A stretch of DNA of 64,000 bases, taken from NCBI RefSeq assembly GCF_002113375.1, contig NZ_NEHO01000012.1:1-64000 (forward strand), read 5' to 3'. Below the pieces are notes generated by a model. That model was not told the DNA's origin. It saw only the letters and a program-made list of their open reading frames with translations, and made no database searches. Positions within the stretch are counted from its first letter, which is position 1; each line of letters begins with the position of its first letter. The translations under genes were made by a program, and so were the position numbers. This DNA is from Pseudomonas sp. R37(2017). GTDB taxonomy: Bacteria; Pseudomonadota; Gammaproteobacteria; Pseudomonadales; Pseudomonadaceae. Shown here in pieces: positions 16,143 to 23,793 of this stretch.

Positions 16143-17510
16143 ATGCAATCGACCAAGCCGACTCACGTCCGCTATTTGATTCTGCTCATGCTGTTTCTGG
16201 TGACCACGATCAATTACGCCGACCGGGCTACCATCGCAATTGCAGGCTCCAGCCTGCAGAAAGACCTGGGCATTGACGCCGTCACCCTTGGCTACATCTT
16301 TTCCGCATTCGGTTGGGCCTACGTGGCCGGGCAAATCCCCGGTGGCTGGCTGCTTGACCGCTTTGGTTCGAAAAAAATCTACGCGCTGAGCATTTTCACC
16401 TGGTCGCTGTTCACCGTGCTGCAGGGGTATGTCGGCGAGTTCGGCATGTCCACGGCGGTGGTTGCGCTGTTCATGCTGCGCTTCCTGGTAGGCCTGGCCG
16501 AAGCGCCGTCCTTCCCTGGCAACGCGCGTATCGTGGCGGCCTGGTTCCCGACCGCTGAACGCGGCACTGCCTCGGCGATCTTCAACTCGGCGCAATACTT
16601 TGCCACCGTGTTGTTCGCGCCGCTGATGGGCTGGATCGTCTACAGCTTCGGCTGGCAGCATGTGTTCATCGTCATGGGTGTGATCGGCATCATCTTCTCG
16701 GGCATCTGGCTGAAAGTTATCCACAGCCCGCGCCAGCATCCGATGATCAATGACGCCGAGTTCAAGCACATCGCCGACAACGGCGGCATGGTCGACATGG
16801 ACCAGGACAAGGGCAAAGGCAAGAAGACCGACGGTCCGAAGTGGGACTATATCCGTCAACTGCTGACCAACCGCATGATGCTCGGCGTGTACCTGGGGCA
16901 ATACTGCATCAACGGCATTACCTACTTCTTCCTGACCTGGTTCCCGGTGTACCTGGTGCAGGAGCGTGGCATGACTATCCTCAAGGCCGGTTTCATTGCC
17001 TCCTTGCCGGCGATCTGCGGTTTTATCGGTGGTGTGCTCGGCGGGGTGATTTCCGATTACCTGCTGCGCAAAGGCCATTCGCTGACCTTCGCCCGCAAGG
17101 CGCCGATCATTGCCGGACTGCTGGTGTCCAGCAGCATCGTGGCCTGCAACTATGTGGACATTGAATGGATGGTCGTCGGCTTCATGGCCCTGGCGTTCTT
17201 CGGCAAAGGCGTGGGCGCATTGGGCTGGGCCGTGGTGTCCGATACCTCGCCGAAGCAAATCGCCGGCCTGAGCGGTGGCTTGTTCAACACCTTCGGTAAC
17301 CTCGCTTCCATCACCACGCCGATCGTCATCGGCTACATCATCAGCTCCACCGGTTCGTTCAAGTGGGCACTGGTGTTTGTCGGTTGCAACGCTTTGGTCG
17401 CGGTGTTCAGCTATCTGGTCATCGTCGGCCCGATCAAGCGTGTGGTGCTCAAAGAGCCACCAGCGAACGGTTCTGAAGCCCCTGGCAAATTGTCTCAAGC
17501 GCATTCCTGA
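16143..17510 (+). CDS. MFS aldarate transporter, GudP-like
   Basis: This 455-residue inner-membrane carrier of the anion:cation symporter branch of the MFS probably imports galactarate and perhaps glucarate with protons. Twelve helices are apparent. Family features are NYADRATIAIAG in helix 1, the loop motif GGWLLDRFGSKK between helices 2 and 3, and RFLVGLAEAPSFPGNARI in helix 4. A soluble Lys-rich loop (DQDKGKGKKTDGPKW) joins the two halves. GGGAG lies before the ATG. It is followed after 11 nt by garD, so the two are cotranscribed. The substrate is inferred from that pairing. Confidence 0.88.
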   Translation: MQSTKPTHVRYLILLMLFLVTTINYADRATIAIAGSSLQKDLGIDAVTLGYIFSAFGWAYVAGQIPGGWLLDRFGSKKIYALSIFTWSLFTVLQGYVGEFGMSTAVVALFMLRFLVGLAEAPSFPGNARIVAAWFPTAERGTASAIFNSAQYFATVLFAPLMGWIVYSFGWQHVFIVMGVIGIIFSGIWLKVIHSPRQHPMINDAEFKHIADNGGMVDMDQDKGKGKKTDGPKWDYIRQLLTNRMMLGVYLGQYCINGITYFFLTWFPVYLVQERGMTILKAGFIASLPAICGFIGGVLGGVISDYLLRKGHSLTFARKAPIIAGLLVSSSIVACNYVDIEWMVVGFMALAFFGKGVGALGWAVVSDTSPKQIAGLSGGLFNTFGNLASITTPIVIGYIISSTGSFKWALVFVGCNALVAVFSYLVIVGPIKRVVLKEPPANGSEAPGKLSQAHS

Positions 17511-17521
17511 GGAGCGGCGTC

Positions 17522-19075
17522 ATGCAGTTGATTGAACATTCCGACTCGCCGCGCTACATCCGCTTGCACGAGCGGGATAACGTGGTGATTGTGGTCAACG
17601 ATCAGGGTGTGCCGGCCGGCACCGAGTTTTCGGACGGCCTGGTCACCGTGGACTTCGTGCCACAGAGCCACAAGGTCACCCTGGAGGACATTCCCGAGGG
17701 TGGCCAGGTGATTCGTTACGGCCAGGTCATTGGCTACGCCTTGCAGCCAATTCCACGCGGCAGCTGGGTCAAGGAAGATCAACTGCGCATGCCGACCGCG
17801 CCGCCGCTGGACAGCCTGCCGCTGTCCACTGACGTACCGGCCGCGCAAGCACCGCTGGAAGGCTTCACCTTCGAGGGTTATCGCAACGCCGACGGCACCG
17901 TTGGTACGCGCAACATTCTCGGCATCACCACCACCGTGCAATGCGTGACCGGCGTACTCGATCATGCGGTCAAGCGCATCAAGGCCGAGTTGCTGCCCAA
18001 ATACCCGCACGTCGATGACGTGGTGGCGCTGACCCACAGCTACGGCTGCGGCGTGGCCATCACCGCCACCGACGCCTATATCCCGATCCGCACTGTGCGC
18101 AATCTGGCGCGCAACCCGAACCTGGGCGGCGAAGCGCTGGTGATCAGCCTGGGTTGCGAGAAATTGCAGGCCGGGCAGGTGATGCACGACAACGACAGCT
18201 CGGTGGATCTCAGCGAGCCGTGGCTGTACCGCTTGCAGGATTCCAGCCATGGCTTCAGCGAAATGATCGAGCAGATCATGGAACTGGCTGAAACCCGTTT
18301 GAAGAAGCTCGATCAACGCCGTCGGGAAACCGTGCCGGCGTCCGAGCTGATCCTCGGCATGCAGTGCGGCGGCAGTGATGCGTTCTCCGGCATCACCGCC
18401 AACCCGGCGCTCGGTTATGCCTCTGACCTGCTGCTGCGGGCCGGTGCGACGGTGATGTTCTCCGAAGTCACCGAAGTGCGCGATGCCATTTATCTGCTGA
18501 CTTCCCGCGCGGAAAACCAGGAAGTCGCCCAGGAACTGGTGCGGGAAATGGACTGGTACGACCGCTACCTGGCCAAGGGGGAGGCGGATCGCAGTGCCAA
18601 TACCACCCCGGGCAACAAGAAGGGCGGGTTGTCGAACATTGTCGAGAAGTCCCTGGGGTCGATCGTCAAGTCCGGCAGTAGCGCGATCAATGGCGTGCTT
18701 GGCCCGGGCGAGCGTTTCAAGCGCAAAGGCCTGATCTTCTGTGCGACCCCGGCCAGCGACTTTGTCTGCGGGACGCTGCAACTGGCGGCGGGGATGAACC
18801 TGCATGTGTTCACCACCGGTCGCGGCACGCCTTACGGGTTGGCCATGGCGCCGGTCGTGAAGGTTTCCACCCGGACCGAACTGGCACAACGCTGGCCGGA
18901 CCTGATCGACATCGACGCCGGGCGCATTGCTACCGGGCGAGCATCGATCGAGGAGCTGGGCTGGGAGCTGTTTCACTACTACCTGGATGTGGCCAGCGGC
19001 AAGAAACAGACGTGGGCCGAGCAGCACAAACTGCATAACGACATCACCCTGTTCAACCCGGCGCCGATTACCTGA
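17522..19075 (+). CDS. garD: Galactarate dehydratase
   Basis: GarD removes water from meso-galactarate to give 5-dehydro-4-deoxy-D-glucarate, the substrate of KdgD. The 517-residue protein of the UxaA/altronate-dehydratase family has an N-terminal SAF-type domain (about residues 1-90), then the catalytic part with GTRNILGITTTVQC. Metal- and substrate-site segments are HSYGCGVAI, SLGCEKLQ, GMQCGGSDAFSG, FSEVTEVRDA and TTGRGTPYGLAMAPVVKVST. GAGGAG precedes the ATG, and the gene follows the transporter by 11 nt. Length and motifs are complete. Confidence 0.94.
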   Translation: MQLIEHSDSPRYIRLHERDNVVIVVNDQGVPAGTEFSDGLVTVDFVPQSHKVTLEDIPEGGQVIRYGQVIGYALQPIPRGSWVKEDQLRMPTAPPLDSLPLSTDVPAAQAPLEGFTFEGYRNADGTVGTRNILGITTTVQCVTGVLDHAVKRIKAELLPKYPHVDDVVALTHSYGCGVAITATDAYIPIRTVRNLARNPNLGGEALVISLGCEKLQAGQVMHDNDSSVDLSEPWLYRLQDSSHGFSEMIEQIMELAETRLKKLDQRRRETVPASELILGMQCGGSDAFSGITANPALGYASDLLLRAGATVMFSEVTEVRDAIYLLTSRAENQEVAQELVREMDWYDRYLAKGEADRSANTTPGNKKGGLSNIVEKSLGSIVKSGSSAINGVLGPGERFKRKGLIFCATPASDFVCGTLQLAAGMNLHVFTTGRGTPYGLAMAPVVKVSTRTELAQRWPDLIDIDAGRIATGRASIEELGWELFHYYLDVASGKKQTWAEQHKLHNDITLFNPAPIT

Positions 19076-19089
19076 GACCGAGTCGCCTG

Positions 19090-19184
19090 CTTCGCGAGCA
19101 GGCTCGCTCCCACAGGGATCCTGGTGGATACAAATCATTTGTTCACCACAGATCCAATGTGGGAGCGAGCCTGCTCGCGAAGGC
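19090..19184. repeat. REP pair, GTGGGAGCGAGCCTGCTCGCGAAG type
   Basis: Inverted copies around about 45 nt, starting 15 nt after the garD stop codon. It separates the galactarate operon from the AEC carrier gene. Confidence 0.9.
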
Positions 19185-19259
19185 GATCTACCAGACGCCA
19201 ACGTCCCGGGTGGCTTATCATTAGCCCCCTAACGACGTCCACCCCAAGGTCCCCCCGGC

Positions 19260-20201
19260 ATGCTGGCTATTTTCCTCGAAACCCTGAACATCACCGCACC
19301 GGTGTTTGCCATGCTGTTTCTCGGGGTGTTGCTCAAGCGTATCGACTGGATCAACGACAATTTCATCCACACGGCGTCGGCACTGGTGTTCAACGTCACC
19401 ATGCCGGCGTTGCTGTTTCTGGGCATCCTGCATGCCGACCTGCACGCGGCGTTGCAACCGGCGCTGCTGATTTACTTCTCCCTCGCGACGCTGGTGTGTT
19501 TTGCCATCGCCTGGGGCTGGGCGATCTGGAAGTGCCCGCGGGAAGATCGAGGGATCTACACCCAGGGTGCCTTTCGTGGCAACAACGGGGTCATCGGCCT
19601 GGCGCTGGCGGCAAGCATGTACGGCGACTACGGGATTTCTCTCGGGGCGATTCTCGCGGCACTGGTGATCCTGTTTTACAACACCCTCTCGACCATCGTG
19701 CTGGCGGTGTACAGCCCGGTGATCAAGTCCGATCCCTGGAGCATCTGCAAAAGCGTGTTCAGCAATCCGCTGATCATCAGCGTGATTGCGGCGGCGCCGT
19801 TCGCCTATTTCAATATCGGCTTGCCGGGATGGCTGGAAACGTCCGGCCGGTATCTGGCGCAAACCACCTTGCCACTGGCGCTGATCTGCATCGGCGGAAC
19901 CCTGTCCCTGGCGGCACTGCGCAAAAGTGGCAACATGGCGCTGAGTTCAAGCCTGGTGAAGATGATCGGCCTGCCGGTGCTGGCGACGCTGGGGGCATGG
20001 CTGTGGGGATTTCGTGGGGCGGAGCTGGGGATTCTGTTTTTGTACTTCGGCAGCCCGACCGCCGCCGCCAGTTTCGTCATGGCCAGGGCGGCCGATGGCA
20101 ACCATGAACTGGCGGCGGCGATCATCGTGATCACCACGCTGATGGCGGCGGTCACTACCAACGTCGGGATCTTCTTTTTGCAGTGGGGCGGGTGGATCTA
20201 G
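19260..20201 (+). CDS. AEC-family (auxin efflux carrier-like) transporter
   Basis: This 313-residue inner-membrane protein has about ten hydrophobic helices in two inverted halves, typical of the AEC/MdcF/YfdV family. Recognisable family elements are LFLGVLLKRIDWIND near the N-terminus, FRGNNGVIGLALA, and the C-terminal FGSPTAAASFVMA. Relatives carry malonate, malate or other carboxylates. It lies after the galactarate genes on the same strand, but a REP pair separates them, so membership of the operon is uncertain. The ribosome-binding site is weak. Substrate unknown; a carboxylate is the best guess. Confidence 0.82.
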   Translation: MLAIFLETLNITAPVFAMLFLGVLLKRIDWINDNFIHTASALVFNVTMPALLFLGILHADLHAALQPALLIYFSLATLVCFAIAWGWAIWKCPREDRGIYTQGAFRGNNGVIGLALAASMYGDYGISLGAILAALVILFYNTLSTIVLAVYSPVIKSDPWSICKSVFSNPLIISVIAAAPFAYFNIGLPGWLETSGRYLAQTTLPLALICIGGTLSLAALRKSGNMALSSSLVKMIGLPVLATLGAWLWGFRGAELGILFLYFGSPTAAASFVMARAADGNHELAAAIIVITTLMAAVTTNVGIFFLQWGGWI

Positions 20202-20229
20202 CCTGGCTCAGGCGGTGTTCTTTCGAGCC

Positions 20230-20297
20230 ATTCGCGAGCAGGCTCGCTCCCACGGGGATTGCACTTCAAATGTGGGAGCGAGCCTGCTCGCGAAAGC
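20230..20297. repeat. REP pair, short spacer
   Basis: Inverted copies of ttcgcgagcaggctcgctcc and its complement with only about 20 nt between. It lies between the converging AEC carrier and carboxymuconolactone-decarboxylase-like genes, where it could act as a shared transcript end. Confidence 0.9.
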
Positions 20298-20307
20298 GTC
20301 AGATCAC

Positions 20308-20688
20308 TCACTCGGATTTCTGGTAACTGTCGATCACTTCCTGCGCCGCCCGGAACGCATCGATCGCCGCCGGCACACCGGCATACACCGCGCAATGCAG
20401 CAGTGCCTCGCGAATCTCATCCACAGTGCAGCCGTTGTTCAGCGCACCGCGTACGTGGCCTTTCAATTCCTGCGGGCACTTGAGTGCGGTCAGCGCAGCG
20501 AGGGTGATCAGGCTGCGGGTCTTCAGCGGCAGACCTTCGCGATTCCACACGCCGCCCCAGGCGTGTTCATTGACGAAGTCCTGCAGCGGCTGGGTGAACT
20601 CGGTGGCGTTGCCCAGTGCGCGGTCGACGAAGGCGTCGCCCATCACTTGGCGACGAACTTCAACGCCGGTTTTTTTATTCTCGGTCAT
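20308..20688 (-). CDS. Carboxymuconolactone decarboxylase family protein
   Basis: This 126-residue small all-helical protein belongs to the CMD family, close in length and sequence to 4-carboxymuconolactone decarboxylase PcaC. Family blocks are NREGLPLKTRSLITLAALTA, HVRGALNNGCTVDEIREALL and HCAVYAGVPAAIDAFR. It lacks the CxxC redox pair of AhpD-type members. No other protocatechuate-pathway gene is nearby. Its start overlaps the stop of the upstream antiporter gene by 4 nt (ATGA), so translation is coupled. Decarboxylase activity on aromatic-pathway lactones is possible but unproven. Confidence 0.85.
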   Translation of the reverse strand: MTENKKTGVEVRRQVMGDAFVDRALGNATEFTQPLQDFVNEHAWGGVWNREGLPLKTRSLITLAALTALKCPQELKGHVRGALNNGCTVDEIREALLHCAVYAGVPAAIDAFRAAQEVIDSYQKSE

Positions 20689-21746
20689 GGGGCTTCCCTC
20701 TTATGGTGTTGGCGGCGCCAGGCGCGCAGCGACGTGAACAGCAAGAACGCCACCAGCGCCGGCAGGACGAAAAACAGCATCAAGTGTTCCAGCTTGCCGG
20801 CCAGTGGCATGCCGGTGGTGAACGACACCACGTGCAGCCCATACGCCAGGTACAAGCCCAGAAACAGCAGGCCTTCGGCGCGTGTTACCCGGTAGCCGGA
20901 GTAGAACATCGGCAGGCACAGCATCGCTACGCCGAGCATCACCGGCAGGTCGAAGTCCAGAGCGTTGGGCGACACCGACAGGGGCGACGGCGCCACCAGC
21001 GCGGTAAAGCCGAGCACGCCCAAAAGGTTGAACAGGTTGCTGCCAATCACGTTGCCCACGGCAATTTCGCGCTCACCGCGCATTGCGGCGATCAACGAAG
21101 TGGCGAGTTCTGGCAGTGAGGTGCCGACAGCGACGATGGTCAGGCCGATGATCCGCTCCGACAACCCAAGATCGGTGGCGACCGCAACGGCGGCACCCAA
21201 CAGCAAGTGCCCGGCGTACACCAGCATCGCCAGCCCGGCGACGATCATCAGCAGGCTGCTCAGCCATGGCGCTTGCGCATGATGGTCATGGCTCGATACC
21301 GGCCGTCCCGAATGCCGTGACTGGCGCAGCAACAACCCCAGGTAAATTACCAGTGCCGTCAGCAACATCACGCCGTCGACACGGGTCAGCTCTTCATTCC
21401 AGGCGAGTACGAAGACCAACAGGCTGGCGCCGATCATCAACGGAATATCCAGGCGCACCAGTTGCCGGGAAACTCGCAGCGGAATGATCAGCGCGGACAA
21501 CCCAAGGGTGACGAGGATGTTGAAAATGCTGCTGCCGATCACGCTGCCAACGGCGATGTCGGCGTTGTGTGCCAGGGTCGCTTGCAAGCTGACCGCCATC
21601 TGCGGCGCGCTGCTGCCGAGGGCGACGATGGTCAGGCCGATGATCAGCGGTCGTATGTGCAGCCGCGCGGCAATGCGTACGGCGGCGCGTACCATCAGTT
21701 CGGCGCCGACAATCAGCAGGACTAATCCGCTGAGCAATTCGATCAC
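20685..21746 (-). CDS. YrbG-type calcium/sodium antiporter
   Basis: This 353-residue inner-membrane protein of the Ca2+:cation antiporter superfamily has two homologous five-helix halves. The first alpha-repeat reads GSSAPQ (44-49) and GSVIGSSIFNIL; the second reads GTSLPE (208-213) and GNVIGSNLFNLL. The central loop (about 150-160) is His-rich (SSHDHHAQAP). In characterised NCX proteins the PE glutamates of both repeats bind the ion. Here the first is Gln49 while Glu213 is kept, which may alter ion selectivity. The downstream CMD-family gene is translationally coupled. Confidence 0.9.
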   Translation of the reverse strand: MIELLSGLVLLIVGAELMVRAAVRIAARLHIRPLIIGLTIVALGSSAPQMAVSLQATLAHNADIAVGSVIGSSIFNILVTLGLSALIIPLRVSRQLVRLDIPLMIGASLLVFVLAWNEELTRVDGVMLLTALVIYLGLLLRQSRHSGRPVSSHDHHAQAPWLSSLLMIVAGLAMLVYAGHLLLGAAVAVATDLGLSERIIGLTIVAVGTSLPELATSLIAAMRGEREIAVGNVIGSNLFNLLGVLGFTALVAPSPLSVSPNALDFDLPVMLGVAMLCLPMFYSGYRVTRAEGLLFLGLYLAYGLHVVSFTTGMPLAGKLEHLMLFFVLPALVAFLLFTSLRAWRRQHHKREAP

Positions 21747-21796
21747 GCTGATCAGGGGTAAATCGGCTAATCCGAAAATGGTCGGGGCTCCATCGG

Positions 21797-22171
21797 TCAG
21801 TCGTCGAGGGCTTGTACGCGAACCCGCGCGGTGCCGCTGCGCAGCATGCCCAGGCGCTCGGCGGCTTCCTGGGACAGGTCGATCAGGCGACCACGGGTGT
21901 GGGGTCCGCGGTCATTGATGCGGACCACGCAGGATTTGTCGTTATTCAGATTGGTCACCTTCACCCGCGTACCGAAGGGTAGCTGGCGATGGGCGGCGGT
22001 CATGGAATTCTTGTCGAAACGCTCACCGCTGGCGGTGCGTTTGCCCTGGTGTTTGGCGCCGTAGTACGAAGCCACACCGGTTTTGTCGTAGCCGTGCGGA
22101 TCGACGGTGTCGGTGCTGGCGCAACCGGTGAGCAGCGAGAGGAGGGCGCAGGCACTGAGTAGACGTTTCAT
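21797..22171 (-). CDS. RlpA-like septal-ring lipoprotein (double-psi beta-barrel)
   Basis: This 124-residue outer-membrane lipoprotein is predicted from the lipobox LLTGC with Cys17. ATG 22171 has GGGAG upstream; a TTG five codons earlier is less likely. The mature part is a double-psi beta-barrel with GVASYYGAKHQGKRTASGE, NSMTAAHRQLPFGTRVKVTN and the acidic VRINDRGPHTRGRLIDLS. RlpA of P. aeruginosa is a lytic transglycosylase acting on naked glycan. This protein is much shorter and lacks the C-terminal SPOR domain, so septal targeting is not assured. It stands alone between the antiporter gene and a REP pair. Confidence 0.88.
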   Translation of the reverse strand: MKRLLSACALLSLLTGCASTDTVDPHGYDKTGVASYYGAKHQGKRTASGERFDKNSMTAAHRQLPFGTRVKVTNLNNDKSCVVRINDRGPHTRGRLIDLSQEAAERLGMLRSGTARVRVQALDD

Positions 22172-22192
22172 TTCAAAGGCTCCCAAAAAACA

Positions 22193-22304
22193 ATTGTGGG
22201 AGCGACGGTGCGGCGGTCCGACCTGCTCGCGAAGAGGGCGCTACATTCAACATCTTTGTTGACTGTCATACCGCTTTCGCGAGCAGGCTCGCTCCCACAG
22301 GGGG
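22193..22304. repeat. REP pair with one degenerate copy
   Basis: The right copy (22277-22303) is a regular cgcgagcaggctcgctccca element. The left copy (from 22193) begins tgtgggagcgac and resumes at cctgctcgcgaag, but about 15 extra nt (GGTGCGGCGGTCC-like) interrupt its centre. The pair sits between the rlpA-like start and the end of gatB. Confidence 0.8.
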
Positions 22305-22306
22305 TA

Positions 22307-22329
22307 GAGCCAGGTTTAAAAACTGGCTC
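22307..22329 (-). terminator. Hairpin downstream of gatB
   Basis: gagccag (22307-22313) pairs with ctggctc (22323-22329) around a 9-nt A/T-rich loop, 8 nt after the gatB stop codon. No U-tract follows on the minus strand, so it is a weak terminator candidate; the neighbouring REP pair may contribute. Confidence 0.4.
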
Positions 22330-22337
22330 CATCTCTG

Positions 22338-23783
22338 TCAGCCTTCGAGCTTGCTTTTCAGCAGTTCGTTCACTTGCTGCGGGTTGGCCTTGCCTTTGGA
22401 GGCTTTCATGGCCTGGCCGACGAAGAAGCCGAACATCTTGCCGCGCTTGGCTTCGTCCGCCGCACGGTATTGCTCGACCTGCTCGGCGTTGGCCGCGAGC
22501 ATTTCGTCCAGCACCGCCGAGATGGCGCCGGTGTCGGTCACTTGCTTGAGGCCGCGCTTGTCGATGATCTCGTCTGCGCTGCCTTCGCCGTTGGCCATCG
22601 CTTCGAACACCACCTTGGCGATCTTGCCGGAGATGGTGTTGTCCTTGATGCGCAGCAGCATGCCACCCAGTTGCTCGGCGGAAACCGGCGAGTCTTCGAT
22701 GTCCAGGCTTTGCTTGTTGAGCAGGCTGCCCAACTCGACCATCACCCAGTTCGCCGCCAGTTTGGCGTCGCCGCCGATGCTCGCGACTTGCTCGAAGTAG
22801 TCGGCTTGCTCACGGCTGGTGGCCAGCACGTTGGCGTCATAGGCCGACAGGCCGAACTGGCTCTGGAAGCGCTCGCGTTTCTGCGGTGGCAATTCTGGCA
22901 GCGTGGCGCGCACGTCATCGAGGAACGAGTTCTCGATCACGACCGGCAGCAGGTCCGGATCGGGGAAGTAACGGTAGTCGTTGGCTTCTTCCTTGCTGCG
23001 CATCGGACGGGTTTCGTCCTTGTTCGGATCGTACAGGCGGGTCTGCTGGACCACTTTGCCGCCGTCTTCGATCAGCTCGATCTGACGCTGGATCTCGGAG
23101 TTGATCGCCTTCTCGATGAAGCGGAAGGAGTTGACGTTCTTGATCTCGCAGCGAGTGCCGAACTCGGCCTGGCCTTTGGGGCGGATCGACACGTTGCAGT
23201 CGCAACGCAGCGAGCCTTCGGCCATGTTGCCGTCGCAGATGCCCAGGTAACGCACCAGCGCGTGGATCGCCTTGACGTAAGCCACGGCTTCCTTGGCGCT
23301 GCGCATGTCCGGCTCGGAGACGATTTCCAGCAACGGCGTACCGGCACGGTTCAGGTCGATGCCGCTGGCGCCGCTGAATTCTTCGTGCAGGCTCTTGCCG
23401 GCGTCTTCTTCCAGGTGCGCGCGGGTGATGCCGACGCGTTTGACGGTGCCGTCTTCCAGGGCGATGTCCAGGTGGCCCTTGCCGACGATCGGCAACTCCA
23501 TCTGGCTGATCTGGTAGCCCTTGGGCAGGTCCGGGTAGAAATAGTTTTTACGGGCGAACACGTTGTGCTGGCCGATCTCGGCGTCAATCGCCAGGCCGAA
23601 CATCACCGCCATGCGCACCGCTTCCTGGTTCAGCACCGGCAGCACGCCGGGCATGCCCAGGTCGATCAGGCTGGCCTGGGTGTTCGGCTCGGAACCGAAG
23701 GTGGTGGAACTACCGGAAAAGATTTTCGACCGGGTGGTGAGCTGGGTGTGAATCTCCAGACCGATCACGACTTCCCATTGCAT
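22338..23783 (-). CDS. gatB: Asp-tRNA(Asn)/Glu-tRNA(Gln) amidotransferase subunit B
   Basis: GatB binds the misacylated tRNA and activates its carboxyl group with ATP; the GatCAB complex then amidates it with ammonia from GatA. The 481-residue product opens MQWEVVIGLEIHTQLTTRSK. It has the kinase-like cradle with RKNYFYPDLPKGYQISQ, LEEDAGKS and DLNRAGTPLLEIVSEPD, then the C-terminal helical and YqeY-like tail. It is the last gene of gatCAB, 10 nt after gatA. Pseudomonads use this enzyme for Asn-tRNA formation. Confidence 0.97.
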   Translation of the reverse strand: MQWEVVIGLEIHTQLTTRSKIFSGSSTTFGSEPNTQASLIDLGMPGVLPVLNQEAVRMAVMFGLAIDAEIGQHNVFARKNYFYPDLPKGYQISQMELPIVGKGHLDIALEDGTVKRVGITRAHLEEDAGKSLHEEFSGASGIDLNRAGTPLLEIVSEPDMRSAKEAVAYVKAIHALVRYLGICDGNMAEGSLRCDCNVSIRPKGQAEFGTRCEIKNVNSFRFIEKAINSEIQRQIELIEDGGKVVQQTRLYDPNKDETRPMRSKEEANDYRYFPDPDLLPVVIENSFLDDVRATLPELPPQKRERFQSQFGLSAYDANVLATSREQADYFEQVASIGGDAKLAANWVMVELGSLLNKQSLDIEDSPVSAEQLGGMLLRIKDNTISGKIAKVVFEAMANGEGSADEIIDKRGLKQVTDTGAISAVLDEMLAANAEQVEQYRAADEAKRGKMFGFFVGQAMKASKGKANPQQVNELLKSKLEG

Positions 23784-23793
23784 GTGTGTCTCC

